Shown one piece after another: positions 25,173 through 33,720 of a DNA stretch of 64,000 bases. Under the pieces are notes generated by a model. The model was not told where the DNA came from, did no database searches, and saw only the letters and a program-made list of their open reading frames with translations. Origin of the DNA: Caldilinea sp. CFX5 (lineage in GTDB: Bacteria > Chloroflexota > Anaerolineae > Caldilineales > Caldilineaceae). The stretch covers positions 83,401 through 147,400 of the forward strand of contig QWII01000012.1 in assembly GCA_021405325.1 (NCBI GenBank), read 5' to 3'. The first letter of the stretch is position 1, and each line of letters begins with the position of its first letter. The position numbers and the translations under genes are program-made.

Positions 25173-26411
25173 ATGAAAAAACGCGACGTGGCGACCATCG
25201 CTGTGATCATTGCGGCAATCTTGTTGGTCTTGTCCTACTTTTTCGATGACGGCAGCAATGACTCTGTCGGCAGCACCATGCGCGATGTGGCTGATTTGGT
25301 CTTAACTACTGAAGGCAACATCGACCCGGCGATGATTTTGACCGTAGTCACACCAACACCTAAAGCGCCACCGACGATTGCGCCTGACGTTTCCCCGTCG
25401 CCGACCGTCGCCAACAGCAGCCCGAATCCTGTGCCCAATCCTGCGGCTGATTTCTACCAAATTTACTTCACCACCCCGACCTGCCCGCCCGAAGAACAAC
25501 GCACCGGCGGCATCGACGAACTTATTGCGGCGGATCTGTTGCGGGCGCAAACACAGGTGGATATCGCAGCTTTTGACCTGGATGCCGAACCAATCATCGC
25601 CGCCCTGATGACGCTCAATGAACGGGGCGTGGCTGTCCACATTGTCACCGACACCGACAACGCCGATCTATCCAGCATCCGGCGGCTGCGGCGTAATGGC
25701 ATCAGTGTGGTGGAGGATAAGCGGAGCGGTTTGATGCACAACAAGTTCATCATTATCGACAACCATTACCTCTGGGCCGGTGCGATGAACTTTACGTCCA
25801 ACGATGTCTACTGCAATAACAACAACCTGGTGCGCTTTGACGCACCGGTGCTGGCCGCCAACTATCGCGCCGAGATGGACGAAATGTACAATGACCGCCT
25901 CTTCGGCCCCGATTCGCCCGACACCACGCCCCAGGAGCAGCTTTTTATTCAGGGCATTGAGGTGGATAACTATTTTGCGCCGGAACGGGAATTGGAACTG
26001 ATCAACGTCATCGCCCGCACCGTCACCCGCGCCCAGCAGGAAATCCTCTTCATGGCCTTCTCTTTTACCAATGAAGAGATCGGCGAGGCAATGCTGGGCC
26101 GGGCTGATGCCGGCGTTCCCGTTCGTGGCATCTTTGAGAAGACCGGCTCCGACACGGCAAGCAGCTACTATGGCCTCATGCGCAAAGCCGGTTTAGCCAA
26201 TGTCCAGGTGCGACTGGATGGCAATTCCCGGCTGTTCCATCACAAGGTCATCATTGTGGATCGGCAGCTTGTGATCTTCGGCTCCTTCAACTTTAGCGCC
26301 AGCGCCAATCGCAACAATGATGAGAACCTGTTGGTCGTCCATGATCCCACCTTTGCCGGCTACTTTATCAAGGAATTTGAAGCACGCTGGGCCGAGGCGA
26401 CGACGGAGTAA
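25173..26411 (+). CDS. Secreted or membrane-anchored phospholipase D-like protein
   Basis: A 412-residue protein with an N-terminal signal anchor (residues 7-26) and then a Thr/Pro/Ser-rich linker (about residues 55-90). Two PLD halves follow, each with an HKD motif: HNKFIIID followed by GAMNFT, and HHKVIIVD followed by FGSFNFSASANRNNDEN. The second matches the full HxKx4Dx6GSxN pattern. Members hydrolyse phosphodiester bonds in lipids or nucleic acids; those of this length with a linker are usually extracellular nuclease or PLDc_2 proteins. It is a single gene between two sugar importer operons. Confidence 0.88.
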   Translation: MKKRDVATIAVIIAAILLVLSYFFDDGSNDSVGSTMRDVADLVLTTEGNIDPAMILTVVTPTPKAPPTIAPDVSPSPTVANSSPNPVPNPAADFYQIYFTTPTCPPEEQRTGGIDELIAADLLRAQTQVDIAAFDLDAEPIIAALMTLNERGVAVHIVTDTDNADLSSIRRLRRNGISVVEDKRSGLMHNKFIIIDNHYLWAGAMNFTSNDVYCNNNNLVRFDAPVLAANYRAEMDEMYNDRLFGPDSPDTTPQEQLFIQGIEVDNYFAPERELELINVIARTVTRAQQEILFMAFSFTNEEIGEAMLGRADAGVPVRGIFEKTGSDTASSYYGLMRKAGLANVQVRLDGNSRLFHHKVIIVDRQLVIFGSFNFSASANRNNDENLLVVHDPTFAGYFIKEFEARWAEATTE

Positions 26412-26470
26412 GTTGCTGAGAAAAAGCATAGAGCAGTTACTGATGTGCTTGCCGAAGCCGTTACTGCTTC

Positions 26471-26560
26471 AGAAATCCCTTATTGGCAGCTAACGCTTCC
26501 CTCCTGCTTGCCATCGCCATTGTCTTCCTGTGGAATTACGGTGCTAATCGAAAAATCACC
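26471..26560 (+). pseudogene. Possible remnant of a GtrA-like membrane protein
   Basis: The plus-strand frame from about 26471 reads RNPLLAANASLLLAIAIVF, then LWNYGANRKITYS. The pattern of a helix followed by WN(F/Y)xANRxxTY is characteristic of the C-terminal end of GtrA family proteins. There is no start and the frame runs into the opposite-strand permease gene. It is a short fragment, and the assignment rests on about 30 residues. Confidence 0.35.
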
Positions 26561-27441
26561 TACAGCTTAATCGCCCCCGCCGTCAACCCTTCGATAAACT
26601 GGCGCATGGCGAGTAGAAAGAGGAGGAGGAGCGGCAGCGCGGCCAGCACATAGCCGGCGGTGAGCATGCCATAATCGCCGGGGTGGGCCTGGGTGAGGTA
26701 GGCCAGACCGACGGTGAGCGGACGCTTGTCAAAGGTGGGGATCGTCACCAGCGGCCAGATATAGTCGTTCCAGACCGAAACAAAGACATTGATCGACATG
26801 AGCGCGATCATCGGGCGGAGCAGCGGTAAGGCCAGCCAGCGGAAGATCTGGAATTCATGCGCGCCGTCGATGCGCATGGCCTCAAAGAGTTCACGCGGCT
26901 GTTGGGCCACAAAGGTGCGCATGACAAAGACCCAAAAGGGCTGCGAGGTGCCGGCGCAAAAGAGGATGACCGGCAGCGGGGTATCCAGGATGCCCAACTT
27001 CCAGGCCAGCGTAAAGGAGGGGATCAGGTTCATAATGCCCGGCAGCATCATCTTGGCAAAGAGGAGGCCAAAGAGCAGATTTTTCAGCGGAAAATCCAGC
27101 CGGCCAAAGGCGTAGCCCGCCAGCGCCGTGACAAAGACGGTCAACACCGTCGAGCCGACCGCCATCACCACACTGTTCATGGTCAGCGGGGCGATGTAGC
27201 GAAAGGCCACCGCATAATTTTCAAAATGGAAGGGCGGCTGGATGGTAAAGAATTGGAAGACGATTTGCTCTTTGTCTTTGACCGACATCACCAGCATCAG
27301 GCCCAACGGAAAGAGCAAGGCCACACAGATGAAGATCAAGACGCCATTCTTAAACCACTCGGCCAGCCGGGTGCGCCGCTTGTAGTTGGGTGTGGCGCTG
27401 GTACTGGCCGGCGTAAGCAGTGTTGCGGTCCGTGTCCTCAT
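26560..27441 (-). CDS. Carbohydrate ABC transporter permease (MalG-like)
   Basis: A 293-residue permease with six helices and the EAA loop FEAMRIDGAHEFQIFRWLALP. The C-terminus FIEGLTAGAIKL is typical of MalG-class sugar permeases. Its ATG (27441) overlaps the stop of the MalF-like gene in an ATGA, so the pair is translationally coupled. Together with the binding protein at 28525-30126 it forms a second sugar importer, again without its own ATPase gene. Confidence 0.93.
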   Translation of the reverse strand: MRTRTATLLTPASTSATPNYKRRTRLAEWFKNGVLIFICVALLFPLGLMLVMSVKDKEQIVFQFFTIQPPFHFENYAVAFRYIAPLTMNSVVMAVGSTVLTVFVTALAGYAFGRLDFPLKNLLFGLLFAKMMLPGIMNLIPSFTLAWKLGILDTPLPVILFCAGTSQPFWVFVMRTFVAQQPRELFEAMRIDGAHEFQIFRWLALPLLRPMIALMSINVFVSVWNDYIWPLVTIPTFDKRPLTVGLAYLTQAHPGDYGMLTAGYVLAALPLLLLFLLAMRQFIEGLTAGAIKL

Positions 27442-28358
27442 CCTTGCTCCTCGTTGCGCAGAAACTTCATGGTCAAGAGCGTGATCATCAGCGCAATGGC
27501 AAACATCACCAGCCCCAGCGCTGAGGCGTACCCATACTTCTGGCTTTTGAAGGCGGAAAAATACATATACAGCCCCGGCACCATCGACGCAAAGCCCGGC
27601 CCCCCTTTGGTGAGGATCAATTGCGCACTATAGCCCGTAATCGCCGCCGTGATCGTCCCAATCAGGTTGAGCTTGAACTGCCCCAGGATCAGCGGCAGCT
27701 CCAGGTAATAGAAGCGCTGGAGCGGCCCAATGCCTTCCAAATCGCCCGCTTCCCAGACCGACTCATTGATGCTTTTCAGCCCGCCCAGATAGATCAATGC
27801 CGCATTGGTGGTCACAAAGGGGAAGCCCATAGCAATCAGACACCACTTCACCAGATTGGAATCACCCAGCCAGGTCTGTTGCCACCCTTCCAGCCCAACC
27901 GCCCCAAGCACTTTGTTGAACAGCCCATATTGCGGGTTATACATAAACTGCCACATGAGGATGATGATCAACCAAGGCACCACCATCGGGATACAGAAGA
28001 GGACGCGGTAGAGATATTGCGCCCGCAGGTTGCGGATGCGAAAGAGCATAACGCTGGCGACAATGGTCGGGAACATGAGCAGCACCCCCATCACCAGAAA
28101 GAAGAGCATATTCCCGACCGCCACCCAGAAAACATCATCATGAAAGAGATCGACAAAATTCCCCCACCCGACAAAGACGGCGGTATTATAGCCATCCCAA
28201 CGGTAAAACGAGCGATACATCCCCTCTACCATCGGATACCAGTCAAAGAGCAAGTTCATCAAGATCGCCGGCGCGACAAACAACAGCCCGATCAGCGCCT
28301 GATCACCGAACTTCTTTCCGCGTTGTTGGTTGAGTTTTTCACGTTGTACCAGATTCAC
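27438..28358 (-). CDS. Carbohydrate ABC transporter permease (MalF-like)
   Basis: A 306-residue permease. The first helix motif IGLLFVAPAILMNLLFDWYP and the EAA-like loop WEAGDLEGIGPLQRFYYLELP place it in the MalF/UgpA-type branch. It is followed by a 4-bp overlap with the MalG-like gene. The 166-bp gap to the upstream binding-protein gene contains a 24-bp hairpin and an 8-bp tandem array, which could reduce permease transcription relative to the binding protein. Confidence 0.93.
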   Translation of the reverse strand: MNLVQREKLNQQRGKKFGDQALIGLLFVAPAILMNLLFDWYPMVEGMYRSFYRWDGYNTAVFVGWGNFVDLFHDDVFWVAVGNMLFFLVMGVLLMFPTIVASVMLFRIRNLRAQYLYRVLFCIPMVVPWLIIILMWQFMYNPQYGLFNKVLGAVGLEGWQQTWLGDSNLVKWCLIAMGFPFVTTNAALIYLGGLKSINESVWEAGDLEGIGPLQRFYYLELPLILGQFKLNLIGTITAAITGYSAQLILTKGGPGFASMVPGLYMYFSAFKSQKYGYASALGLVMFAIALMITLLTMKFLRNEEQG

Positions 28359-28388
28359 GGCCTAAGCACCGTCCAAATTCTTATGATT

Positions 28389-28459
28389 CCGTGTTCCTTC
28401 TATCCGTGTTTAGTCTGTTGAAGCGACCCAAGTCCTAAACACAGATAGAAGGAACACGG
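28389..28459. repeat. 24-bp stem-loop between binding protein and permease genes
   Basis: The arm 28389-28412 pairs with 28436-28459 with one mismatch around a 23-nt loop. Inside a probable binding protein-permease operon such a structure commonly sets the excess of binding protein by stabilising the upstream message or attenuating readthrough; that role is inferred. Confidence 0.85.
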
Positions 28460-28497
28460 CAATAATGCATCCATAGACAGGCAAACACTTCTTTGTC

Positions 28498-28526
28498 TAC
28501 CTGTTTACCTGTTTACCTGTTTACCT
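28498..28526. repeat. Tandem 8-bp repeat TACCTGTT reaching the stop codon
   Basis: About 3.6 direct copies of TACCTGTT run up to and into the stop codon (28525-28527) of the minus-strand binding-protein gene. Only one arm is present here, unlike most other loci. Confidence 0.8.
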
Positions 28527-30126
28527 ACTTATAATACGTCTGCATCATCTCCAGCCGCAGCTTGAGATTTTCAATCGTCGCTTCCTGCGATTGGATGAGC
28601 ATTTCATGGTCATTGGCGGCCTTCATCTCGGCCAGTTTGGCTTCGGCGGCGGTGATTTGGGCGGCATAGCCATCGGGGCCTAGCATACTTTCGACATAGG
28701 CTTTGGCGCCGTTCTGAGAAAGTTCCGCCACGCGGCTCTTGTAGCTTTCCAGGTCAAGGTTGCCCAGCAAAAAGTCCTGCGAGAGACCGGGCCAAACGGC
28801 GCCATCGCCCCATTCAATAAAGGACGACCCCACCACCTCGCTGGCCGTAGACTTTTCGACGGGATTGACAAAGCCCTGGATCTCCGCGGGGACGGGAACG
28901 CCCTCCACCGGCGAGAAGGATTTGGCAATTTCGACATATTTGGTCTGCTGTTCCACGCTCGTCATGAATTGGAGAAAATCAACGACCACCTTCGCCAATT
29001 CCGGATCCTTCTCGACGCTGGCATTGACGGTAAAGCCGTAATCTTGCTGGTTGGGTGGCGCACTGTATTTGCCGATGGCGTAGGGCGACGTTTCGGCGGT
29101 GATGACCGGCACCGGGAAGATGCCCCATTCAAACTTATCGCCGATGAGATCGGCATAGCCTTGGAAATCCCAGAACCCGGCTTGCAACATGGCGGCTTGC
29201 CCGGTCATAAAGAGATTGGGTGCATCGGCCTCAGCGGTGCCGGCCCAACCATCTTGCCAATACTGGGCATAATCCTGCCAGAGATTAAGCATATCGTCAT
29301 AATAGTCGGCGTTGCTCAATTGCCCGTTGGCGAGCGCAAGGTAGACTTTGTCCCAGTAAAACTCGACGCCGCGGTTGCCGCTGTTATACTTCTCATCATA
29401 GAACTGGTTGACATACTTCTCGCCAAATTGATAGCCGATCTGCCCCAAGGACCAGCCGATCCAGCGACCATTGTCGGCGGCAATGGGGATGATCTCCTTG
29501 TCTTTCAGCGCCTGCATGATGGCGCGAAACTCTTCCCAGTTCTGCGGCGTCTTCTCCGGGTCTAGGCCGGCTTGGGCAAAAAGAGCTTTGTTATAGAAGA
29601 AAGGGACGCCAATCGACAATTTGGCGTTGCTATCACTCGGCACAAAGAAGATGCCGCCATACTTGTTGGAAGAGCGCACACCGGCAAAGGACGCTTCACC
29701 CCCGGCAAAGGAGTCGATCCAGCGTTCTGTTGTCGCATAGGGGCTGGCGGCGTTGAAGGCATTGTTGAGGTTGTAAAGCACACCCTTGTTGGCATATTCG
29801 CCAAACATCCACGGCTGCATCTGGATGATCTCCGGCGCGCTCTCGGAGACAAACTGGGTGTCGAGCAGCTCCTTGTAACCATCCAGCGGTTGATAGACAA
29901 ACTCGAAGGTGACATTGGGGTGTTGGGCTGTGTAATCATCGGCGATCTGCTTGTAGCCGGCGTAGTATTTGGTGGTGCTGTCAGGGCCATGCCATGTCAT
30001 GATCCTGATGGTATAGCCATCCTGGCCTGGTTGGGCCGCCGGCGATGCATTGACGCACCCCGCCAGCAACAAGGCTAAGACAAGCGATATGGCGCATAAG
30101 CGTACAAGCGTTCTCCTGGCTGACAT
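28525..30126 (-). CDS. ABC sugar transporter substrate-binding lipoprotein
   Basis: A 533-residue extracellular solute-binding protein of family 1. The signal peptide ends in the lipobox LLAGC with Cys24 as lipidation site. It continues with IRIMTWHGPDSTTKYYAGY and has NLFMTGQAAMLQAG, a conserved family segment. Near the C-terminus is a predicted coiled-coil helix (AAEAKLAEMKAANDHEML to ENLKLRLEMM), longer than usual for the family. AAAGGAG precedes ATG 30126. First gene of the minus-strand importer operon with the two permeases downstream. Confidence 0.92.
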   Translation of the reverse strand: MSARRTLVRLCAISLVLALLLAGCVNASPAAQPGQDGYTIRIMTWHGPDSTTKYYAGYKQIADDYTAQHPNVTFEFVYQPLDGYKELLDTQFVSESAPEIIQMQPWMFGEYANKGVLYNLNNAFNAASPYATTERWIDSFAGGEASFAGVRSSNKYGGIFFVPSDSNAKLSIGVPFFYNKALFAQAGLDPEKTPQNWEEFRAIMQALKDKEIIPIAADNGRWIGWSLGQIGYQFGEKYVNQFYDEKYNSGNRGVEFYWDKVYLALANGQLSNADYYDDMLNLWQDYAQYWQDGWAGTAEADAPNLFMTGQAAMLQAGFWDFQGYADLIGDKFEWGIFPVPVITAETSPYAIGKYSAPPNQQDYGFTVNASVEKDPELAKVVVDFLQFMTSVEQQTKYVEIAKSFSPVEGVPVPAEIQGFVNPVEKSTASEVVGSSFIEWGDGAVWPGLSQDFLLGNLDLESYKSRVAELSQNGAKAYVESMLGPDGYAAQITAAEAKLAEMKAANDHEMLIQSQEATIENLKLRLEMMQTYYK

Positions 30127-30362
30127 CGGTTTCTCCTTTGGGTTTAAGCAGAGCTAACTGTTTCGCTATTTGGATCCACGCAACGGGGGCGTCAGGATAC
30201 TGCTATTGTAGCGCACCATTGATTTGATGACAACACAGACGCTAATGATGATTATCAAATAGATAGGGTATTTGCTTCAGGTCAAGTCCGGCATCATCGA
30301 CGACGACACGGGCGCTGAAATCCGATGGGGCTGGGGTCTACATCTGGGATCAGGAGACGAAA

Positions 30363-33300
30363 TTAGGCGGGTTGTAGCGCCAAGCCGGTTGATGGGCGGG
30401 CGCCCTTGGGTGCTGTCCGTTGCTCAGGCGTAACGCCATTGTGGAGCGGCTCTGGGTTGACCTGACTTTGTGCGCTCGTCTCCGGCGTGAGCGACGTGGC
30501 ATGTTGCAAGGCGTGTAACCGGGCGTAAACCCCGTTGCGCGCCATTAGCTCCTGATGGCTTCCCTGCTCGACAACCTGACCGGCGTCCATGACAATAATC
30601 TTGTCAAAGTTCTCCACGGTCGAGAATTGATGAGTAATACAGAGGACGGTGCGCCCGCGTTGGAGACGGTCGATGGTCTCTTGCACCTGTGCTTTCGACG
30701 CCGCATCCAAGGCGGATGTGGGTTCGTCTAAGATCAAAAGCGCCGGCTGTTTGATCAGCGCGCGGGCAATGGCAATCCGTTGGCGCTGTCCACCCGAAAG
30801 TGTATTGCCCAATTCCCCGATAACTGTGTCGTACCGTTTGGGGAGCGTCATGATAAAGTCGTGAATGTGAGCCTGGCGGGCGGCGGTTTCGATCTCAGCC
30901 GGCGTGGCATTGAGCTTGCCGTAGGCAATGTTCTCGCGCAGCGTGCCGCTCATCAAAAAGGGTTCTTGCAACACCAGCCCGATCTGACGGCGCAACGCGT
31001 GGCGAGCATAGTCGCGCAGATCGACGCCGTCGATGGTAATGGCGCCGCCTTGCACTTCGTAGAGGCGCAGGAGCAAATTGGTGATCGTCGATTTTCCGGC
31101 CCCCGAGGCGCCGACCAAAGCCACCCGTTGGCCCGGCGCAATGGTGAAGGAGACATCCCGGATCGTCGGGCGCTCGGCCTGATAACCAAAGGTGACCTGT
31201 GAAAAGACAATCTCTCCCCGCAAGTGGTGCGCAACAATGGCATTCGGCTTATCGGTAATCTCAGGATGTAAGCTCAAGATTTCATCAATCCGTTGCGCGC
31301 TGACGCTCGCCTTGGTGACTTTGCTGGTCAGCTTCACCGCGTCGCGAATTGGTTTATAGAGACCTTTGACATAGGTGACAAAGAGCAAGACATCACCGGG
31401 GGTCATCTGATTGTGGAGGGCGAGCCAGGCGCCGTAAAAGATCACGCCCAGCAGACCGACGGTGCTGATCAAGTTGATCGTGCGCGACATGCCGGCATTG
31501 AGACGCGCCAGGTGGACGCCTTCATCGAAATTTTGGCTATTGGCGTCGTCGAAGCGGCGCACCTCCTGAGATTCACGGCCAAAGGCTTGCACCAACGGCA
31601 TGATCGCGAGATTTTCGCTCAGGTGGGCCGCGAGCTGCCCTTCGGTTTTGCGCTGAGTGCGCGCCGTTTCTTTCAGCTTGTGCTGCATCCCATAATAGAC
31701 CAAGAACAGCGTCGGGACGGAAAGCAAGGGAATGAGGCTCAGACGCCAATTGACCAGGAGCATGACCACACACATGCCGAGAATCGTCAACGTGTTGGTG
31801 ACTAAGTTGATCCCGGCTTCGGCAAAGGCTTCGCGCAGCGCCTGGGTGTCGCTGGAAACTTTGTTCAGCAGTTCCCCCCGCTGTGAATGGGCATGAAACG
31901 AGAGCGAGAGCCGTTGCAAATGAATAAAGAGTTCACGCCGCAGGGTCGTGACAAGCTGAAACCCAATGCGCGAGGTGAAATAACTTTCCAGGAAGGCAAA
32001 GCCATTGGCTGCCAGGGCATTAAGGCCAGAGAGGCCGACCAAAGTCGTCAAGAGCCAGAAGGCATTGCCGGCAAACCAGCGCTCCAGCATTGCGAGCATT
32101 GCCGGCAACTCTTTCTGCAACAACACATAGTCAAAGATTAACTTGAGCGGCCACGGGCTGGCCAGATCGGTCAAGGTTGTCCCGATCACGCCGAGCGCGG
32201 CCAAGGCTAGGCTACCTTTGATCTGGCACAGATGTTGCCAAACTACAGCTCGTAGCCGCCCCCCTAGTTGCGGCTGCACCTTGTGGGCTTGGGCCGCCCG
32301 TCGTTCCTGGTATTGGCGCACCTTTTTTCGTACCCAAAGCGCCCATAAGGTTAAGCCGATGCCGCCCGCTGCTCCCCCGAGCGCAAAGGCCACTGTGCTT
32401 GGTATTACACCTTGTTTGCCCAATTGTTCACCCAGAGACGCGCTTCCCCATAAAGGTTGGCCGGTTGCGATTGGCGACGGCACAGAAATGGCCGTGTGCG
32501 TCAAGGCGGCGGCCAGAACCGGGGTCACGTCGGCAAGTGCTGGCAAGGGATCGGTTGGCGAGACCACAAGTGAATTGAGCAACGGAACAGTGGTCGTTGA
32601 CGGCGACACAATTGTCGCTGTCAGCAACGCTTGTGTTGGCGTATTGGTTGGCAGCACCGGTGTGTTGGTTGCTGGCGCTGACGTATGGGTTGGGCGTACC
32701 GATGTACTCGTGGGTGCTACTGTCGTGCTGGTGAGCGGCACGGCTGTGTTCGTCAGTGGCGCCAGAGTGTTGGTTGGCGGTGCTGGTGTATTCGTCGGCG
32801 CTACCGGCGTGCTGATGAGCGGCGCTGGTGTATTGGTTGGGCGTACTGATGTACTCGTCGGCGCTACCGGTGTGTTGGCGGGTGGCGCCGGTGTATCCGT
32901 CGGTGGAACTTGCACTTGAGTAGGGGCAGATTCAGCGGTATCTTCTTGCTTGTGGTCATCACTCCCAGAGCCGCTGTTATCACTTCCGGAACCACTGTTC
33001 CCAGAGCCGGAATTGTCATCGCCGGAGCCGTCATCGCCTGAATCGTCATGATCCGAATTGCCATGACCAGAATTGTCATTATCGGAATCGTCATCGTCAT
33101 GATCCGCGTCGCCATGACCGGAATTATCGTCGTCGGCGTCATCATCATCAGAATCGCCACCGCCCGCATCGTCGCCGTCCGCATCATTGCCGCGCTCGTT
33201 GAAACCGGTGCTGTGACCAAAGATCCTGCTGACTGGCGCCTCTGCTTCCTTACTTTTCGCCATGACCATAGGCGCCATGATGACCCAAAGGAAGAGGCAC

Positions 33301-33458
33301 AATAAGCTACCAACGAGCGCGCGGAAGTACCGCTTTTGACAGCGATGCTGGGGTACTGCCTGCCCGGCGCGTGCGAATAAGCGGGTGAAGCGCTTGATCT
33401 GGTTCAGATAACGTTGTGCTGTTGTTTTCATCTTATTGCTCAAACAAAGGCTCTTCAT
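30363..33458 (-). CDS. ABC exporter (permease-ATPase) with large acidic and Thr/Pro-rich N-terminal extension
   Basis: A 1031-residue protein. Order: basic N-terminus; helix TM1 (about 46-66); Asp/Ser/Gly/His-rich low-complexity segment (about 88-170); Thr/Pro repeats of the PTNTPAP type (about 178-280); helix TM2 (about 354-376) followed by RKK; then a normal type I exporter. The exporter has a six-helix domain (about 415-700), Walker A GASGAGKST (783-791), signature LSGGQ (887-891), LLILDEPTSALD and the H-loop CITHQFST. The positive-inside pattern puts the 280-residue insert outside the cell. Half-transporters of this type act as dimers exporting lipids, peptides or drugs. Neither start candidate (33458 or 33431) has a clear ribosome-binding site. 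Confidence 0.87.
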   Translation of the reverse strand: MKSLCLSNKMKTTAQRYLNQIKRFTRLFARAGQAVPQHRCQKRYFRALVGSLLCLFLWVIMAPMVMAKSKEAEAPVSRIFGHSTGFNERGNDADGDDAGGGDSDDDDADDDNSGHGDADHDDDDSDNDNSGHGNSDHDDSGDDGSGDDNSGSGNSGSGSDNSGSGSDDHKQEDTAESAPTQVQVPPTDTPAPPANTPVAPTSTSVRPTNTPAPLISTPVAPTNTPAPPTNTLAPLTNTAVPLTSTTVAPTSTSVRPTHTSAPATNTPVLPTNTPTQALLTATIVSPSTTTVPLLNSLVVSPTDPLPALADVTPVLAAALTHTAISVPSPIATGQPLWGSASLGEQLGKQGVIPSTVAFALGGAAGGIGLTLWALWVRKKVRQYQERRAAQAHKVQPQLGGRLRAVVWQHLCQIKGSLALAALGVIGTTLTDLASPWPLKLIFDYVLLQKELPAMLAMLERWFAGNAFWLLTTLVGLSGLNALAANGFAFLESYFTSRIGFQLVTTLRRELFIHLQRLSLSFHAHSQRGELLNKVSSDTQALREAFAEAGINLVTNTLTILGMCVVMLLVNWRLSLIPLLSVPTLFLVYYGMQHKLKETARTQRKTEGQLAAHLSENLAIMPLVQAFGRESQEVRRFDDANSQNFDEGVHLARLNAGMSRTINLISTVGLLGVIFYGAWLALHNQMTPGDVLLFVTYVKGLYKPIRDAVKLTSKVTKASVSAQRIDEILSLHPEITDKPNAIVAHHLRGEIVFSQVTFGYQAERPTIRDVSFTIAPGQRVALVGASGAGKSTITNLLLRLYEVQGGAITIDGVDLRDYARHALRRQIGLVLQEPFLMSGTLRENIAYGKLNATPAEIETAARQAHIHDFIMTLPKRYDTVIGELGNTLSGGQRQRIAIARALIKQPALLILDEPTSALDAASKAQVQETIDRLQRGRTVLCITHQFSTVENFDKIIVMDAGQVVEQGSHQELMARNGVYARLHALQHATSLTPETSAQSQVNPEPLHNGVTPEQRTAPKGARPSTGLALQPA

Positions 33459-33637
33459 GGTCAGTCAACATCTGTCCTAGGTATAGGTGCTTTTATCGGC
33501 AGGGAAAATACATAAAAAGCAAAATTGGGTATAAGATCGATCGCAGAGAGCAAACAGCTTCTTAGAGTAGTGCGCGCTGCACCGCGCTTAAATACATGGA
33601 TGCCGGTTCATGATTCTTCATTTTTACGGTTTTGATT

Positions 33638-33666
33638 TTGACAGCCGCCGTTTGTTGTGGTAGAGT
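33638..33666 (+). promoter_or_regulatory. Sigma-70-type promoter of the LacI-family gene
   Basis: TTGACA (33638-33643) is followed after exactly 17 bp by TAGAGT (33661-33666, four of six matches to TATAAT). Transcription would start near 33673, just before the palindrome at 33678. This is the best consensus promoter I found in the window. Confidence 0.6.
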
Positions 33667-33677
33667 GCTGCGCATTC

Positions 33678-33693
33678 ATGCACACGTGTGCAT
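33678..33693. promoter_or_regulatory. 16-bp perfect palindrome, probable LacI autoregulatory operator
   Basis: ATGCACACGTGTGCAT is a perfect palindrome with central CG, as LacI/GalR operators have. It lies about 5 bp after the predicted transcription start of the LacI-type gene. Binding there would block transcription of the regulator itself. Confidence 0.65.
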
Positions 33694-33720
33694 AAGCCGT
33701 TTACCAGTGAAGCCCAAACC

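Noticed and set aside
30127..30362. Possible gene between the binding protein and the ABC exporter
   Set aside because: No frame with a start site or recognisable similarity was seen on either strand.
33688..33720. GTG start for the LacI-family protein
   Set aside because: The codon lies within the palindromic operator; the TTG at 33721 gives the normal LacI beginning.
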